DNA of 64,000 bases from Sinotaia quadrata. Lineage: Eukaryota; Mollusca; Gastropoda; Architaenioglossa; Viviparidae. Positions 11,991-24,743 of the stretch are shown here, one piece after another (position 1 is the stretch's first letter; each line of letters begins with the position of its first letter). The position numbers and the translations under genes are program-made. The notes beneath the pieces are model-generated. The model had not been told where the DNA came from. It saw only the letters and a program-made list of their open reading frames with translations, and ran no database searches. The DNA lies in the NCBI GenBank assembly GCA_028829895.1, contig CM054180.1, forward strand, positions 117,154,973 to 117,218,972, written 5' to 3'.

Positions 11991-13294
11991 TGTGGCAGTG
12001 TAAATTTGCCTATCCCCATTTTAAAATTTAATTGTTACATAAGTATTAAATTGTCAGAGTAACCAGACTTTGGGCACTCCTTATGACAGTATTTTTTGAA
12101 AGCATCAGAGTTGGAAGTAAACAACCTGAGTTGAGAATATGCTAGAAATTGCTGATGTAATGCAAATGATCCCAACTGTGTCAGTATTTTTTATTATTCA
12201 ATGGTTATGATTTACGAGAATGAGACCAGCCAATGGGCTGAGACCTAAAGGTTTTCCTGCTGTAGAGAAATCTATTGTCAGATCACTTGAATTTGAAATG
12301 GCAAAGATATCTACTCTTGAAAGGCAGCCGTTAGCTTGATGGTGAGTTAACTGACTGGTTGAGAGAGAATGGACTTACTGCTTGTAAACCACTATGGCTG
12401 GGAATCATCTGCCACAGTGTGTGTAAGGGTAAAGGAATACACTACACTCCTTTGATGTACTGTGTCAAAGTATGTTGATTACATCAGCCAATTTGTGGTA
12501 CAGTGAAGTTACTAGAAATTGCTACAATTATTGTTCTGCTTGAAAGAGTTGACACTGCAAAAAGAAAGTAGCTGGAGAGAATAAGTAGTGGAACAGTGTT
12601 TTCAATGTGTGAAGAGAAACACATGGAACTGGCATAATAACAGTAAACAATAAACTTGTGATATTGTTGAAAAAACAAGTGAAAGACTGTTGAGACAATG
12701 GTTAATTCAGGTTATGTAAAAAAGTTAATTATCGCTTATCTCTAATAACTCCATTTCTATTCTCTGATGAGAACTATCCTGTGATTTGTATTGAATTATT
12801 GAATTGTATTATAGATATAAGACTGTGAATTATAGAATTTATTCAAACATGGTTTCGTGGAAATAACTGATGTCCAGTAATCTATTTCACTAATCTATTT
12901 GTCATATGTATGTTTGTGTATGTTTGATTGTTGATTTAATAAATTTATTGGTAAATATATTGACCTTCTTACGCATATTGATAACCTTATGTTGGAGAAG
13001 AAAGTGGGTGGATGGGGGCTCACTAAATATAAATTAAAGAGGTTTTGTCTTCTCCTTTAGTAAGACGTTTTCCACACACAGAAAGATTGTGTGACAGTAG
13101 ATGTTTATCTTTAATGTTGTGGATGAGAGAAAATGATTACAGTGCCCACATATCTGCCAAGTGAGAGAGATGAGTGGTGTCTGTTGGAGGATCATTAAAC
13201 AAAATAAATTAAGATTCTCATCACTTGTAATTAGTTTTTGATGGTTAATTAATTAATAATAATAACATCCATTAACTAAGTGGCGCTGGCATCA
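11991..13294 (+). repeat. Interspersed repeat family A, copy 2
   Basis: Opens TGTGGCAGTGTAAATTTGCC and ends near GTGGCGCTGGCATCA. It aligns in block order with copies 1 and 3, including GCCGTTAGCTTGATGGTGAG and GTGGGTGGATGGGGGCTCAC. About 1.3 kb, no coding capacity. No clear target duplication. Confidence 0.78.
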
Positions 13295-13774
13295 TACATA
13301 TATAGCATAATATCACATTCTTTGAAAGTATAACAGCCAAATGGCATAAAATAAATATGTAATGTTAAAAACGCACTAATTGAACTGTAAAAGACCAAGT
13401 GATTGCAGTACAATTTTGAGGCAATTTTGTCATATAGAAAGCACTGCTATAAAGGTTGTAAAACAGCTAAGCAGGAATACAAGATACTTTCCAAACTATA
13501 AAAAAAGACATTAAATAAATATTGCATGCCCCTAACTTAATCTGCTTTGTAGCAAATCTACATCTTCAACTGCAGTATGTGAATGAATATTACATTATTA
13601 GCATTATTGTTACATATTTATTTATATATCCAGTCAAATGAACATTAGCATTTATTTGAAAATTGTTCGTATGTTCATGAATGCAATTTTTGTTTGATGT
13701 GCTCAGAGGCAGTTATAACATGCAAACAACAATAATGCTTTCTGCAGAGAATTTTCTGAAAGAGAATACAAAAA
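13295..13774. other. Intron sequence
   Basis: AT-rich, nothing recognised. Confidence 0.5.
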
Positions 13775-13975
13775 TCAGCAAATGAACATGGAGATCAGCA
13801 AGAGAACACGGAGATCAGCAAGAGAACACAATCAGCAAGAGAACATGGAGATCAGCAAGAGAACACGGAGATCAGCAAGAGAACACAATCAGCAAGAGAA
13901 CATGGAGATCAGCAAGAGAATATGGAGATCAGAAAGAGAGCATGGAGATCAGCAAGAGAACACGGAGACTAGCAT
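13775..13975 (+). repeat. Tandem repeat, 18-19 bp units
   Basis: Units such as ATGGAGATCAGCAAGAGAAC and CACAATCAGCAAGAGAAC alternate. It is open on the plus strand (repeated EISKR/QQEN) but has no sign of being a gene. Confidence 0.88.
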
Positions 13976-14798
13976 CCAAAGAAAAAAGTCCATCAAACAG
14001 TGAATCTGACAACAACAGCTTGGCAAATATAAAACAGCATGATGGGTGTGAGGGGAAAAGAGACCAGAACTCAACATCCATCTATCTGAACTCTATTTAG
14101 GACAGCATCTTAAGGGCATCAATAACCAGCTGAACTACAAGATGGCAGAATGCATCGAAAGTGAATGAAGTCCAAAGAGAGCTGTGAAAATCATGATGTA
14201 TAAATAAAAGGTTCGAACTGCTTTCAAAGAATGTTTCACATAGCTGAACACCTTAGACCTACATTGACACATATTCACCACTGTACAACACTACAACACC
14301 TTAACCTACCTGTGTGGGCTGTCTGTAGACAGATGCTATCCGACTGAGCTTGTGAGGTGTTCAAAGCCGAGCAGAAAACTAGGGAGACAAAGAGAATATT
14401 CTAATATACCACAGAGAGCCCCGTTCTTCATCGGACCCCCAAAATATTTAAAAGAATAAAAAGATTATGCAGATTTTCATAAAATCTACAGGTATAGTTA
14501 TACTTTCAAGTTGGGACATGTTCAAGGCACTGAAAGTTCACTACGTCTACCTACCTACATAATTAACTATGGAGTAACAGTAGTTTGTTCGTCAATAAAG
14601 TTTTTGCCTGACTGTTCATTTCTTCAACCCTGAAAACATCCAGACATTAAAAGGTCTTTCATGTTTTGAGACAAGTCTTTATATGCTTTCAAAATCAAAA
14701 TGAACAAAATCTAAAATGAAAATGTCTTGTGACTTAACCAAGAAATAGACACGCAAATACCCTGAATACAAACATTTGCATAATTTGCTTAAATCATC
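13976..14798. other. Intron sequence
   Basis: Nothing recognised. Confidence 0.5.
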
Positions 14799-14804
14799 CA
14801 GTAC

Positions 14805-14915
14805 CTGGAGTCATTTCTGCCAAGAGATCATCATCATTGTTATGCTCGTTGTTATCATTGTCAGGGTCCTCACCTCTCAACTGTTTCATTTTCCGTGCTG
14901 CTGCCAGTCTTCGAG
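14805..14915 (-). CDS. Cav2: Cav2 exon: I-II linker with alternative donor
   Basis: A 111 nt exon with acceptor GTTCTCAG. The first half is basic (ARRLAAARKMKQLRG) and the second is very acidic (EDPDNDNNEHNNDDDLLAEM). The distal donor is GTACTG at 14804. A stronger GTGAGG lies inside the exon at 14873, and both cut after the first base of a codon. Using the inner donor would remove 69 nt (23 residues), including the whole acidic stretch, without changing the frame. The linker is cytoplasmic and poorly conserved between species, so the call relies on splice sites and phase continuity. Confidence 0.87.
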
Positions 14916-15107
14916 CTGAGAACACGCAGATGAATCAGTGATTAGAAGAGAAAAGTCACTCAAATAATATCACAAGTGAACTATGTAAAAAGTCAAGGCA
15001 TAAAGAAGGAAATTACATATTTACTAATACAACTGTTAAACCAAGGTGTAACTAAGTAAGGAAGTCTGTTAGAAATGAAGAACATTCATTCAAAAGAGAG
15101 GGAGATA

Positions 15108-15405
15108 AATCAGTGAGGGAAAAAGTATCACTATAATAATGCAAAATGGATCCAATGAATGGCAAAGAATATATCAGATAAATCAGTGAGGGGGGAAAAT
15201 ATCACTACAATAATGTAAAGTGGAACTAATGAATGGCAAAAAATATGTCAGATAAATCAGTGAGGGGAAACATATCACTACAATAATGTAAAATGGAACC
15301 AATGAATGGCAAAGAATATATCAGATAAATCAGTGAGGGGGGGGGGGAATATCACTACAATAAAGTAAACTGGATCCAATGAACGGCAAAGAATATATCA
15401 GATAG
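15108..15405. repeat. Tandem repeat, four units of about 73 bp
   Basis: Each unit runs from AAATCAGTGAGG through ATCACTACAATAATG and GAATGGCAAAGAATAT to CAGAT. It is separated from the exon at 14915 by about 190 nt. Confidence 0.9.
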
Positions 15406-15409
15406 GATC

Positions 15410-15640
15410 ATACTGGTTGGCAACATGCTAGATAGAATCACATTGTCTGGCATCATGCTCAACATGATCACAAAAGCTGGTATCATGCAAGACAGGAATC
15501 ACACTGGCTGGCATCATGCTCAACATGATCACACAGGCTGGTGTCATGCAAGAGAGGAATCACACTGGTTGGCATCATGTTGTGAGTCACACTGGTTGGG
15601 CATTAGGCTAGTTGGGAATCACACTGGATGTAATTTCACA
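15410..15640. repeat. Tandem repeat of a CACACTGGCTGGCATCATG unit
   Basis: Five to seven imperfect units of about 30 bp built on AATCACACTGGTTGGCATCA. It follows directly on the 73-bp array. Confidence 0.8.
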
Positions 15641-15975
15641 ATTTTGTATCCTCCATTTAATTTATTTTGTGCATTTTATGAGCTTTAAAGAACTTGCCAT
15701 CTTGACTCTCATCATTCCAATATTAAAGAATGGACCCCAATTCAAATCCTAACTCTCTACAAAGCTTGTACTACATAAGTCTATGGAACTATTTTTTAAA
15801 ATTCAGAATAGAGTAACAATTTTGGCTTACACAATGCAGATATGTTCTGTGTAGGTGTACAAGAATGAAGTATATTCCGAAAGTTAAGTTCTAGGTCATG
15901 CGAAAATTATAATGCGAATACAGTACTAAGTAATTCAACAATTCTTTTATTTATTTTTTCATTTGTTTTTTTTAC

Positions 15976-16035
15976 CTTCAATAATTTTCAGCTTCTCTTC
16001 ATCTGTTGTTCTTTCTTCATTCAAAATCACCTCCT
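15976..16035 (-). CDS. Cav2: Cav2 exon: I-II linker, end of AID
   Basis: A small 60 nt exon with acceptor TTTGCAG and donor GTAAAA. It encodes EEVILNEERTTDEEKLKIIE. EEVIL finishes the alpha-interaction domain and the rest is an acidic cytoplasmic linker. It begins by completing a Glu codon and ends in phase 1, compatible with the next exon. Its length is divisible by three and the flanking phases are equal, so skipping it would keep the frame. Confidence 0.9.
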
Positions 16036-17725
16036 CTGCAAAAAATAAAATAAGATAAACACATACTACTTGGCCACACAATTTGTCACTACATATGACC
16101 CTTCTAGTAAGTTATACACTATATGGTTGGTCCTCCATTAGTCACCTAAGCCCACCAACTGAGGAAAAGGTGATCAGGTCAACAAAAGAAATCTCTCACT
16201 TACATTTAAGAAAGAAAACTGCAGCAGCTCAAATAAATCCTAACAATTGCAAAATCTTATAATTTCCTTATGACATAGTATAAAAAGAAAAGAACCAGTG
16301 ATTATTTAATTCCTTAATGACTTACTGCTCTTGAAAGCCTACCCAATCTATGATTAGATTTGATCAACTGCATGTTACAAATATTGTGGGATTAGCAAAA
16401 AGGTCACTCAGTTGCTGACCTTAAAGTTTAAATAATTCAAACTGTCTGTTAATCATCCAGTTAACTGGCATTTTCAGCCATGAAAGTTTTCTCTCAGACA
16501 AATAGTGTTTGTTTTTTTTAAACTGAATGTTTGCAAGTATTAATGCACTAGAGTACAATTTCTCTCAAGTATTTTGTTTCACTATTAAGAAAGAATTCCT
16601 TATCTAACGCTGGGAATTAAAACTCATGATGACTACTCAGCCAGTGAAATTTATTGCTCAAGGCAGCATGAACTTAGCCCTTCATTCCATTTTATTTGGT
16701 ACATTTTCACTGAAGGAATCGAGCCATTTAACCAATAATCTCTGGAAAGCAAAACCTCACCCAGTATCCCTTGAAGTCCAACCCCAACCTCGCCCTGCCA
16801 ATGCCTACTCTAACCCCAAACGTCTAATGAATAATCAGATAAACAGTCAGGAAACTATATTTAATAAAAAAAATAATTTATAAATGTGGTACTTAAAAGG
16901 ATTTATGTATAGGTTTATTATATTTAAATTATTCAGCTACCTGGATCACCTGGATTTTCAACAATCTGATTTCTGAGCTTTCAATTTAACTCTTTTTATA
17001 AGAGCTAAAAACAACTTGTATCATTGTGGTCATTTTACTGCCAACACTGATACCAAGACCCAGATGGGGCACTCACAAGTTCTGCTTGAAAATGGTGAAC
17101 TGTTCTATTGGTATCATAAGTATGACAAACAAGGCAATAATTTCTTTGTTCGAGATGTCAAGACAAAGTAAACAGGAATCCATTTCAAAGACTTATTTAT
17201 ACAAATCAGATATTTAAGTACTGTCAACATTTCTAAAAGTCCTGGCAATATTTAAGGTGCCAGCAACTTTTATAAATGTTATTCATTTAGAATTAAAAGT
17301 GAAAAAGAAACTAAAATCGCAATTTTAAATAAAAAGGCTAAAAGGCAAGGTTATTTATTTGTTCCAGATGCAGTTAAGGTTTGCAATAGCAAGAGACATT
17401 TGTAGAGCCTAGTTTTCTCTTGTTATGTGTCATATCTTAAAGTATAAAAGATTGGGTTTTTGGCACTGTGTCATCATTAAGATTTTTTTCTGTACATGGG
17501 TAAGGTCAAAAATCTTGAAGAAACTTGTTGTTTTGTGTATATTGCAATATCCATTCGACAATGACTGACTGTGATTTTATACACATTATAAGAACACCTA
17601 AATCGAACAACTGAGCTCATTTGTATGGTTGACCTAGATCTCTCTTCACTTGGTCTTTAAAGACAAATAATCAATCATCAGCATCCACCTTTGTCAACAC
17701 TTAAAGAGTTTCAAGTATTAAGAAG

Positions 17726-17766
<41 letters not shown>

Positions 17767-17854
17767 TATAATTATATTATTATTTAATTATTTTTATTAT
17801 TATTATGATGATGAATACCTATTTTACTTTGACATGTAAAAAAGGAACCAAAGA
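16036..17854. other. Intron sequence
   Basis: AT-rich intron between the AID exon and the EEVIL exon. Apart from the trinucleotide run at 17726 nothing was recognised. Confidence 0.55.
17726..17766. repeat. (ATC)n microsatellite
   Basis: About 13 ATC units, 95 nt downstream of the AID exon donor on the gene strand. Confidence 0.95.
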
Positions 17855-17860
17855 ACATAC

Positions 17861-17976
17861 CTGCTTTGCATATCCACTCCAAATAGCCATTCAGCTCTCG
17901 CTCAATTTGTTGCTGCCTTCTTAGTTTGAAGAATGCTCTACGGTTTTCTACTCTTTCTCGCTCTTTGGCAAATTCT
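17861..17976 (-). CDS. Cav2: Cav2 exon: alpha-interaction domain (beta-subunit binding)
   Basis: A 116 nt exon with acceptor CAACAG and donor GTATGT. It reads [20 protein letters not shown], then [18 protein letters not shown]. This is the helix linking IS6 to the alpha-interaction domain, where the cytoplasmic beta subunit binds (QQ-E--L-GY--WI--A-E pattern, completed across the next junction). The QQIER motif is the Cav2-specific QxxER element implicated in G-beta-gamma inhibition. It is followed in frame by EEVILNEE on the next exon. Confidence 0.96.
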
Positions 17977-19189
17977 CTGTTGATAGTAACATGAAAATAA
18001 TGCTTTTCATCATTCTAAGCAAATGTCAAAAACATATAGGTAATAAATGCAATAAAGATTTCAAGATTCCACAGTATGGATAAAACCATTTTAAACTGTA
18101 TTGTACAAAATGAATGCTACTTTAAAACAGAAGATGCATTTCCACACTGACAAATTCACTCCTAATTTCAATAAAGAGGATTTTATTATATGTACAAAAT
18201 GTATACCTACACTACCGCACACAAAATACTAATTACATTTCTATTACTATTACTACTGATAGTAATGATGGAGTTAACAATCTAAATTCACTTTCTATAA
18301 AATTAAAGAGGAATAATGACGTAGAAAATAAAATGAGAGAGAATTTTAAAAGAGAAAGAAATTCCTTTGAAAATATATATATATTGGAAGATGATGGATA
18401 GTTAATTACCTCCCCTGCAGCATTTAATGCAAGATTTGGGTTGCTAAGCACTAGCCATTGCTAGTTGCTGTGATTTGCAGACTCTTTATTCCAAAAAGAA
18501 TTATTCAGAGAAAATAATGATGTATTTTAAGAAAAATATGATATTGTAACAAAGTAATTTCATGCTCTCTCTCTATATATATATATGTTTTGAGGAACAG
18601 ATTATTTTTTGTATATTTTAGCATTTCTAGGAAGACAAGCACTGTGTCCAAAAATTGGTGATCTTTTTTTATTGTATAAAGTATTGTAGAAAGTATAAAA
18701 GTTTCTTAAAACTAAAATAACTGATGTAATCATTCACATTTCCCATTCTAAATGCAAAGCCTGACTTACAGTCCTTGAGTAAAAATCTATAGTCTGCTAA
18801 TGAAACATACAGATTTAAAGTATTGTGCAATTTATATGCTTCACATATAACCTATAAAACTATTTTAGAAATAAATGTATATTTTAAAAAATAACTATTA
18901 GTCATATGGTTTTGTCTTATTACTACTGGTTAAGATGCACAATGCTACACTTTTACCCATTTCTATACTCTCTGAACATATTGTCTATCCACCAAAACGT
19001 TACTCATTCCCTTTTGCAATGGAGAAGACCCATGAGGAGATAACTGACAATGTTTCTAATTCTAATCTCTGAGTATAGTCTGCTCACCTAAATTGTACAA
19101 AATTCCTCCTCTGCACTAAAGATAACCTAAGGGGAGATAAATGACTATGATTCTAAGATATATTTTATTGTTTTGGTAAAATGAAAGTA
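17977..19189. other. Intron sequence
   Basis: Intron between IS6 and AID exons; AT-rich, nothing recognised. Confidence 0.55.
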
Positions 19190-19195
19190 ACTTAC

Positions 19196-19299
19196 CCACT
19201 GAGTACACCAAGAACTAAGTTCAACATGAAAAACGATCCTAATATGATAAGTGGTATAAAATATAAATAATTGAAGAGGTTTCCTAAGGCATCATTAGT
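19196..19299 (-). CDS. Cav2: Cav2 exon: domain I S6
   Basis: A 104 nt exon between acceptor TTGCAG and donor GTAAGT. It reads [20 protein letters not shown] then [15 protein letters not shown], the pore-lining IS6 helix with the [13 protein letters not shown] gate region common to Cav1 and Cav2. It ends in phase 2 (GG), completed to Gly by the A that opens the AID exon. Confidence 0.96.
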
Positions 19300-19641
19300 C
19301 TGCAACAAACAAACAAATAAATAAACATCAATTTTTTCATCATATCACTTTTAATCTTAAGTCAAAGCTTTATTTATCCTAAACATCCCAGGCAGCAATA
19401 AAGCCTAATAGTCTGCTTTATTCAACTAGACTAAAATAACATTAGTTTAACTTTGCTTTATTCTATATATCCCAAGGCTGGAATTAGATAAGATAGTTTG
19501 AAAGATCAGATTAATAGGATACAATTTAAAATGACAAGATATATAGGGAATGCTTGTGGAATTCTGTTTAGTAATAAATAATTCTGCATAAAGTGAACAA
19601 GTCTTCAGTCAATAACACACAATACAAAAATTCATAAAATA

Positions 19642-20200
19642 CACTGGTGCCTCATTATAACACGGTCCTTGAGATCCCCAAAATTTGACAGCATTGTACA
19701 CGAGGTTGTGTTATAACGAGGGATCCTTTCATCACTTATGAACAACCTATGTCACATGGAGGCTACTGTTTATCAACTTATGGAGGAGGGATGGGGGAGA
19801 TTATCTTGATTTTCTCCTGATGACCTTGGTCATAGTCAACTCTAACCATTTTTTCAATTGTTCAAAGAACATTACCACAGCCAGAGATAACAGTTTGTCC
19901 ACTGGCCTGGCTTTGTTCTCAACAGCCCTGATCACAGTCAACTCTATCCATTTCAAAACATATCGATCATTGTTAAACTGTGTTTATGAAGTGACGAGTG
20001 CATGTAAAATGTACTGAAAACTTATGCTGTATAAAGTTTAGGCATGGTCGGCAAAGCATTTGCAAATTGAGCCAGCTGATTTGAAACATTGCTGTTACCT
20101 CTATACATGTAATTTGAAGAGGATGGATGGTTAAAAAAAAAATGGGGTCTACAGGCTGTCCACATTGTATGCAGATCCATCATATATAGAGGCACTGGTG
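19642..20200. mobile_element. Pogo/Tc1-like non-autonomous transposon (MITE), probable
   Basis: The left end CACTGGTGCCTCATTATAAC and the complement of the right end CACCAGTGCCTCTATATATG agree at 10 of the first 12 positions. Both ends abut a TA dinucleotide. The left end also has the nested ATAACACGG/CGTTATAACGAGG-type motif seen in such elements. The 559 bp interior has no intact transposase. The class is inferred from ends and TA target only. Confidence 0.5.
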
Positions 20201-21999
20201 TATCTATAGGTACTATTTTCTTAAATAAAAGCTATATTTACACAAAACTATGAGAAATAAGAGAGAGAGGTTAGCCCCAAATATATGAAATATGTGAGTA
20301 TAGTAGTTTGTTTTCACACCCTAATGCTACTAAATGCAGAAAAGTGCACTAAGAGTATCTTTGGAAATCTTTCATGTACCCCATGATACCAAAAGTAACA
20401 ATGGTTGGCTAAATTAAATCTCAGTGATTTATGCACCACACAACAATCATGTCTTGCAATAGGTGTCAACTTAAAAAAAAATAATAATTATAGTTGACTA
20501 GGTCTTTAAATTCTTTAGCATGAGGTCAGATTATGCCTTGCTTTGAAAAATATGAAATTTCACAAAGAGCTATAAATTTCATCACTTAAAAGGCTGGTCA
20601 CAAGCTCATAAATTGTTGAAAATACATGTAATCAAATTCTAGATAAACATTACTCACATCTTAATGGTGTGTTTTAATTTAAAAGAAAAGCTCTAATCAC
20701 TTTACAATATTAAACAAATCTACAGTAGCACACAATACAAATATATGACATGCACAACTGCATACATTAATCAATACAGACAGTATTAGATAAAATAAAT
20801 AAGTACTGGAACACTTACATAAATAAATAGTTAACAGAAGAATATTTACAGAGGGACATGGAACACTCAGAGGTGGGCCAGACATGAAAACAAAATAAAG
20901 AATAATTAAACAAAGATTGTGAAATTTTTAAAAAGTAGTGTTGCTTGTTTCCAGACAAGAAAACAAAATGTTCAAAGAGGTTGTTTTCTTTTAATTTAAA
21001 AGGCATGCTGACTACGCTAGTGCTCTATAAGCAGTTCATTAAGTTGAGAGGATTCTGAAACAACAACAACCATGTTTTGTTTTCCAGATGGGTACCCAAG
21101 GATACAAGTGTCAGGAAATGGCAAATGTAGTGGGGTATACAAATGTGTGGGTTTTGACAGGTATGGAGTCAGTCAGTAAAATGAGGGTTATCTTGTGAAG
21201 GACTCTGTAATGAAGAGTCAGGCTGCATTGCAAAGAGGTAGCATATTAATTACCAGGGGCTCTCAGAGTGATTCAAACTGCTGTGGTCTGAGCTTTTCTC
21301 AGCCAGCAAGCAGTATGATATACTATCTAGAAGTGACCTGCAATAATCAGCACCAAAAATGCAGATTTCTGCAACTTGGGTTGAGAGACGTTTATGAATA
21401 AAATGAGTTTACCCTCTTATCTGCCTCAACTCTGAGGTTACTTCCTTGAAATAATCATGACATGCTGACATAATGAGTACTGGTTAGTATGCAACAGATT
21501 TATCAAAAAGTTGGCAAACAATGGGTGACGAATGTGAAAATGCTATACATTTTGAAATGATCAGTATAGATTCAGTCATTGCCCATGTGGAGTTTGCAAC
21601 ATTTCATCCAGGACTTAACACCAGAAATACACTCTTCAATACACTTAATTTTGTTCAGTAAAAAAACAGTCTTAAACAACAGAGTTGTATTAGCATGTAC
21701 CTTATGTCACACTGGGTGACAACTCAAGATGCTTGAGGACAACAAGAGTTGATCTAAGAGTAGAACCTTGTGGACAACCAAACTTGGGTATGTTGGGGTT
21801 CTTGTCATTTACAATTATTATCTGTACCCCAAATGTAAGGGGTATAACTTGATCCATGATAGGGCTGCATGAAAAATGCCAAACGTACATCAACACAAAA
21901 ACCTTTCTGCTTTTACAACTTTGCTGTAAAACTGGCCATTAAGATTCAGAACTGTTAGCAACATTTACTAATTGTCACACCAGTGACAAATGGCAACTA

Positions 22000-22250
22000 A
22001 AAAATCTGCCTGCATGTGACTTATACTACTTTAGCTCAATATTTCCACTCATTTATTGTCACACAAAAATCTTTCTGCATGTGACTTATACTATTTTAGC
22101 TTAAAACTTCCTCTCATTTATTGTCACAAAAAAACTTTCTGCATGTGACCTATACTATTTTAGCTTAATACTTCCACTCATTTACACAAAAAAATCTTTC
22201 TGCATGTGACTTATACTACTTTATCCCATCATGACTGAGCATTGCTGGCA
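22000..22250. repeat. Tandem repeat, four units of about 65 bp
   Basis: Unit core CTGCATGTGACTTATACTAC, then TTTAGCT-ATA-TTCC-CTCATTTA. The last units are shortened. Confidence 0.88.
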
Positions 22251-22556
22251 ACATTTACTGACTGTTACAAAGTAAATATGTGGCAGCTAAAAATAACTTT
22301 GTGCTTAAGACATATATATATACTAAGTTGTAATATTTCCTATCAAGTTTTTAATTCTCACTGAAATTCACAATTTTCTAACTGCCCTAGCTGGTGGTAC
22401 TCTCCACATGACCACAAGGAAACAGCAAGACAGTGCGAGCTCATACTCAATACTGAATGGTATATATAATTTCCATTATACAAGTAGACAAGCATACTGG
22501 AGGAAATACAAAGCGTTATTTACATTAGAGTATATTCATAGAGTAAATATTCAGGA

Positions 22557-22815
22557 AAACACTTACTGAATGTAAAATATATTTTTTCTTTTGTTACAAC
22601 TGAAATGTTGTGGTCAATTTGCTTCTGTTGAATATTTATTAACAATACAGTTATCTTTTGCAGAACAGATTAAAGTTAATTAATATGTAAAATGACTGAG
22701 AAAAACACTTACTGAATGTATAATATATTTTTTCTTTTGTTACAACTGAAATGTTGTGGTCAATTTGCTTCTGTTGAATATTTATTAACAATACAGTTAT
22801 CTTTTGCAGATTAAA
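22557..22815. repeat. Tandem duplication of about 110 bp
   Basis: AACACTTACTGAATGTA-AATATATTTTTTC through ACAGTTATCTTTTGCAGA appears twice (22557 and 22705) with few differences. Confidence 0.92.
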
Positions 22816-24528
22816 GTTTAATGGCTGAGAAAAACTCTAAATAACAGAAAAGTTACATTTTTAATTTATTTTACACCTAATGCATTGTTATCTACTAATA
22901 TAAGGTAACTGGTGCAGAAATAAAAAAGAAAAAGACAGCCATAGCATTAGCCTTCTGAAACATACATCATTTGTATTCTGTCTGAAAGTAAAATATATAA
23001 AGTTTGATAGGGAAAGTGTATGATTTAGCCCATCAAAATCTGAACATTAAGAACTATTTATGGTTTTAAATTTTCTTAACAGCTGATTATTTAAGTAATT
23101 GACAATTCATTATTTTAAAAATCCCTTGCCAGTTTTTTTTTTGTTGTTTTTGTTATAATGCCATTCAGCAATTATTTTCCTAAACTTATAACAAGCGTTT
23201 ATTTTATTCTTTTATAATGCAAGTATTTGCTTTTAATAAGTATTTGCATTTTTTCTCTCCAATGAAATGCAATATTACTGGTATCTAAAATACACAGCAA
23301 CTCTTACAACATCAGTTAACTTTACTGCCAATTGATTTCTTCTGTGGAACGATGTTAAGTGCACTATATTTAAAATACTGTCATAGATGCCCAGACAAAT
23401 TTCCTGACATGTCTGAAGCCTACAACGAAATGAAGGGCTGCAAAATAGAACTGCAAGTGAAAGTGTACTGGGAAGTCTACACAGAGACAAGATGTACAAA
23501 ATGCTTGAAGCTGTTACACTCAGCTTAATAATTCATTCATTAAATTTTTCTTTGAGCTTTAAAGAGTGGACGAATTAAAAGTAGTTATTTTATCATGCAC
23601 AAATGGACTATGGATTCTTGAAATTTCAGAAAATTATCTCCTATAAATAAAAAAATGTCATTCACATACAGAAACAGCTTTTCTGCCTCCTTTGTGAAAC
23701 ATATTTTGTTTCTTTTTTCCGTTGCTGAAAGTATATTACACACCTGGATACACACTTTCTCTTTATGAAAATGTGTGATGATAAAGACTTTACATACATT
23801 CCTCTCACATTAATCAAAGATGGACTGCTATTTTAAATAGAGCACTTGCTAGCCAAAGACTGGTGTTATATAATAATAACAAATAAAAACCTTTCCATTT
23901 TGATGTAATTTTGTATGTGAATGTAACACAGTCAGCTATTTATCTCCAAGAATACTAATGTTTTGAGGTCAGTTTAACAGCTCTAATTCAAAGAAATAAA
24001 TTATTAAACCATATGCCTCTAAGTCAACTTGCTTAAACAGATAAAACCATCATACAAAAAGAAAAACCCAAAAACTATTTTGAGGAAATATTTCTGCACA
24101 ACATGCAACTAGGTTGACATTTCATTATGTTATATAGCCAGATGTGCCCAGTTACCCAATCTAAAATAAGAAAATATTTCTGCTCAAGCATGCAACCCGT
24201 TTGATACTTCATATGTTATACAGTCATCTGTACCTAATTACCCCAAAATGAGCAGTGAGGCATAATTTTTCTCACATTTAAGAACATATTCACTCTCACA
24301 CTTCCCCCCATTAAAAAAAATCAGGGTCTGCTTAGTCAATTCTGGAATATGCTTGACTGGTGCAAATTTGTTTTCAAAAATAAAAATGAACTTTTCAGCT
24401 ATTCGAACATGTTGCCACAGCTTTATCTTTTCCAAAGTCAATAATTTTGTGATGCATGTGAATCATAAATCTGTAGTCACAATATCATGCTGCCATTCAA
24501 AATGAAAACCACATAAAACAGTGCGTAC

Positions 24529-24743
24529 ATAATACAACACTGAAGTCCATCCCTCCATGGTAATACACTGAAAGACTGTCAGCATGGCAAAACCAATGTT
24601 GTCGAAACTGGTGATGCCGTAGTTGGGGCCTTTCCATTTGCGATTACAGCTTGATAGTCCATCCTGGCACAAGTACGCACCATTGGAGTTTCTATCTATT
24701 GTGCAAGGTCGAATGTCGTCTTCATCTCCCAAATCTATATCAT
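24529..24743 (-). CDS. Cav2: Cav2 exon: domain I turret and selectivity-filter loop
   Basis: A 215 nt exon with acceptor TTGCAG and donor GTACGC. It opens with an acidic turret ([13 protein letters not shown]), followed by cysteine-bearing loop sequence and the pore helix and filter [20 protein letters not shown] then [14 protein letters not shown]. The glutamate in CITMEGWT is the domain I member of the EEEE ring that makes the channel calcium-selective. The exon ends in phase 0 before the IS6 exon, which starts TNDALGN. Confidence 0.96.

Larger units (their letters stand above)
20203..24522. other. Intron sequence between pore exon and IS6 exon
   Basis: AT-rich; holds two tandem duplications listed separately. 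No exon was recognised. Confidence 0.55.

Noticed and set aside
13782..14003. Plus-strand frame with repeated EISKR
   Set aside because: Explained entirely by an 18-19 bp tandem repeat inside an intron.
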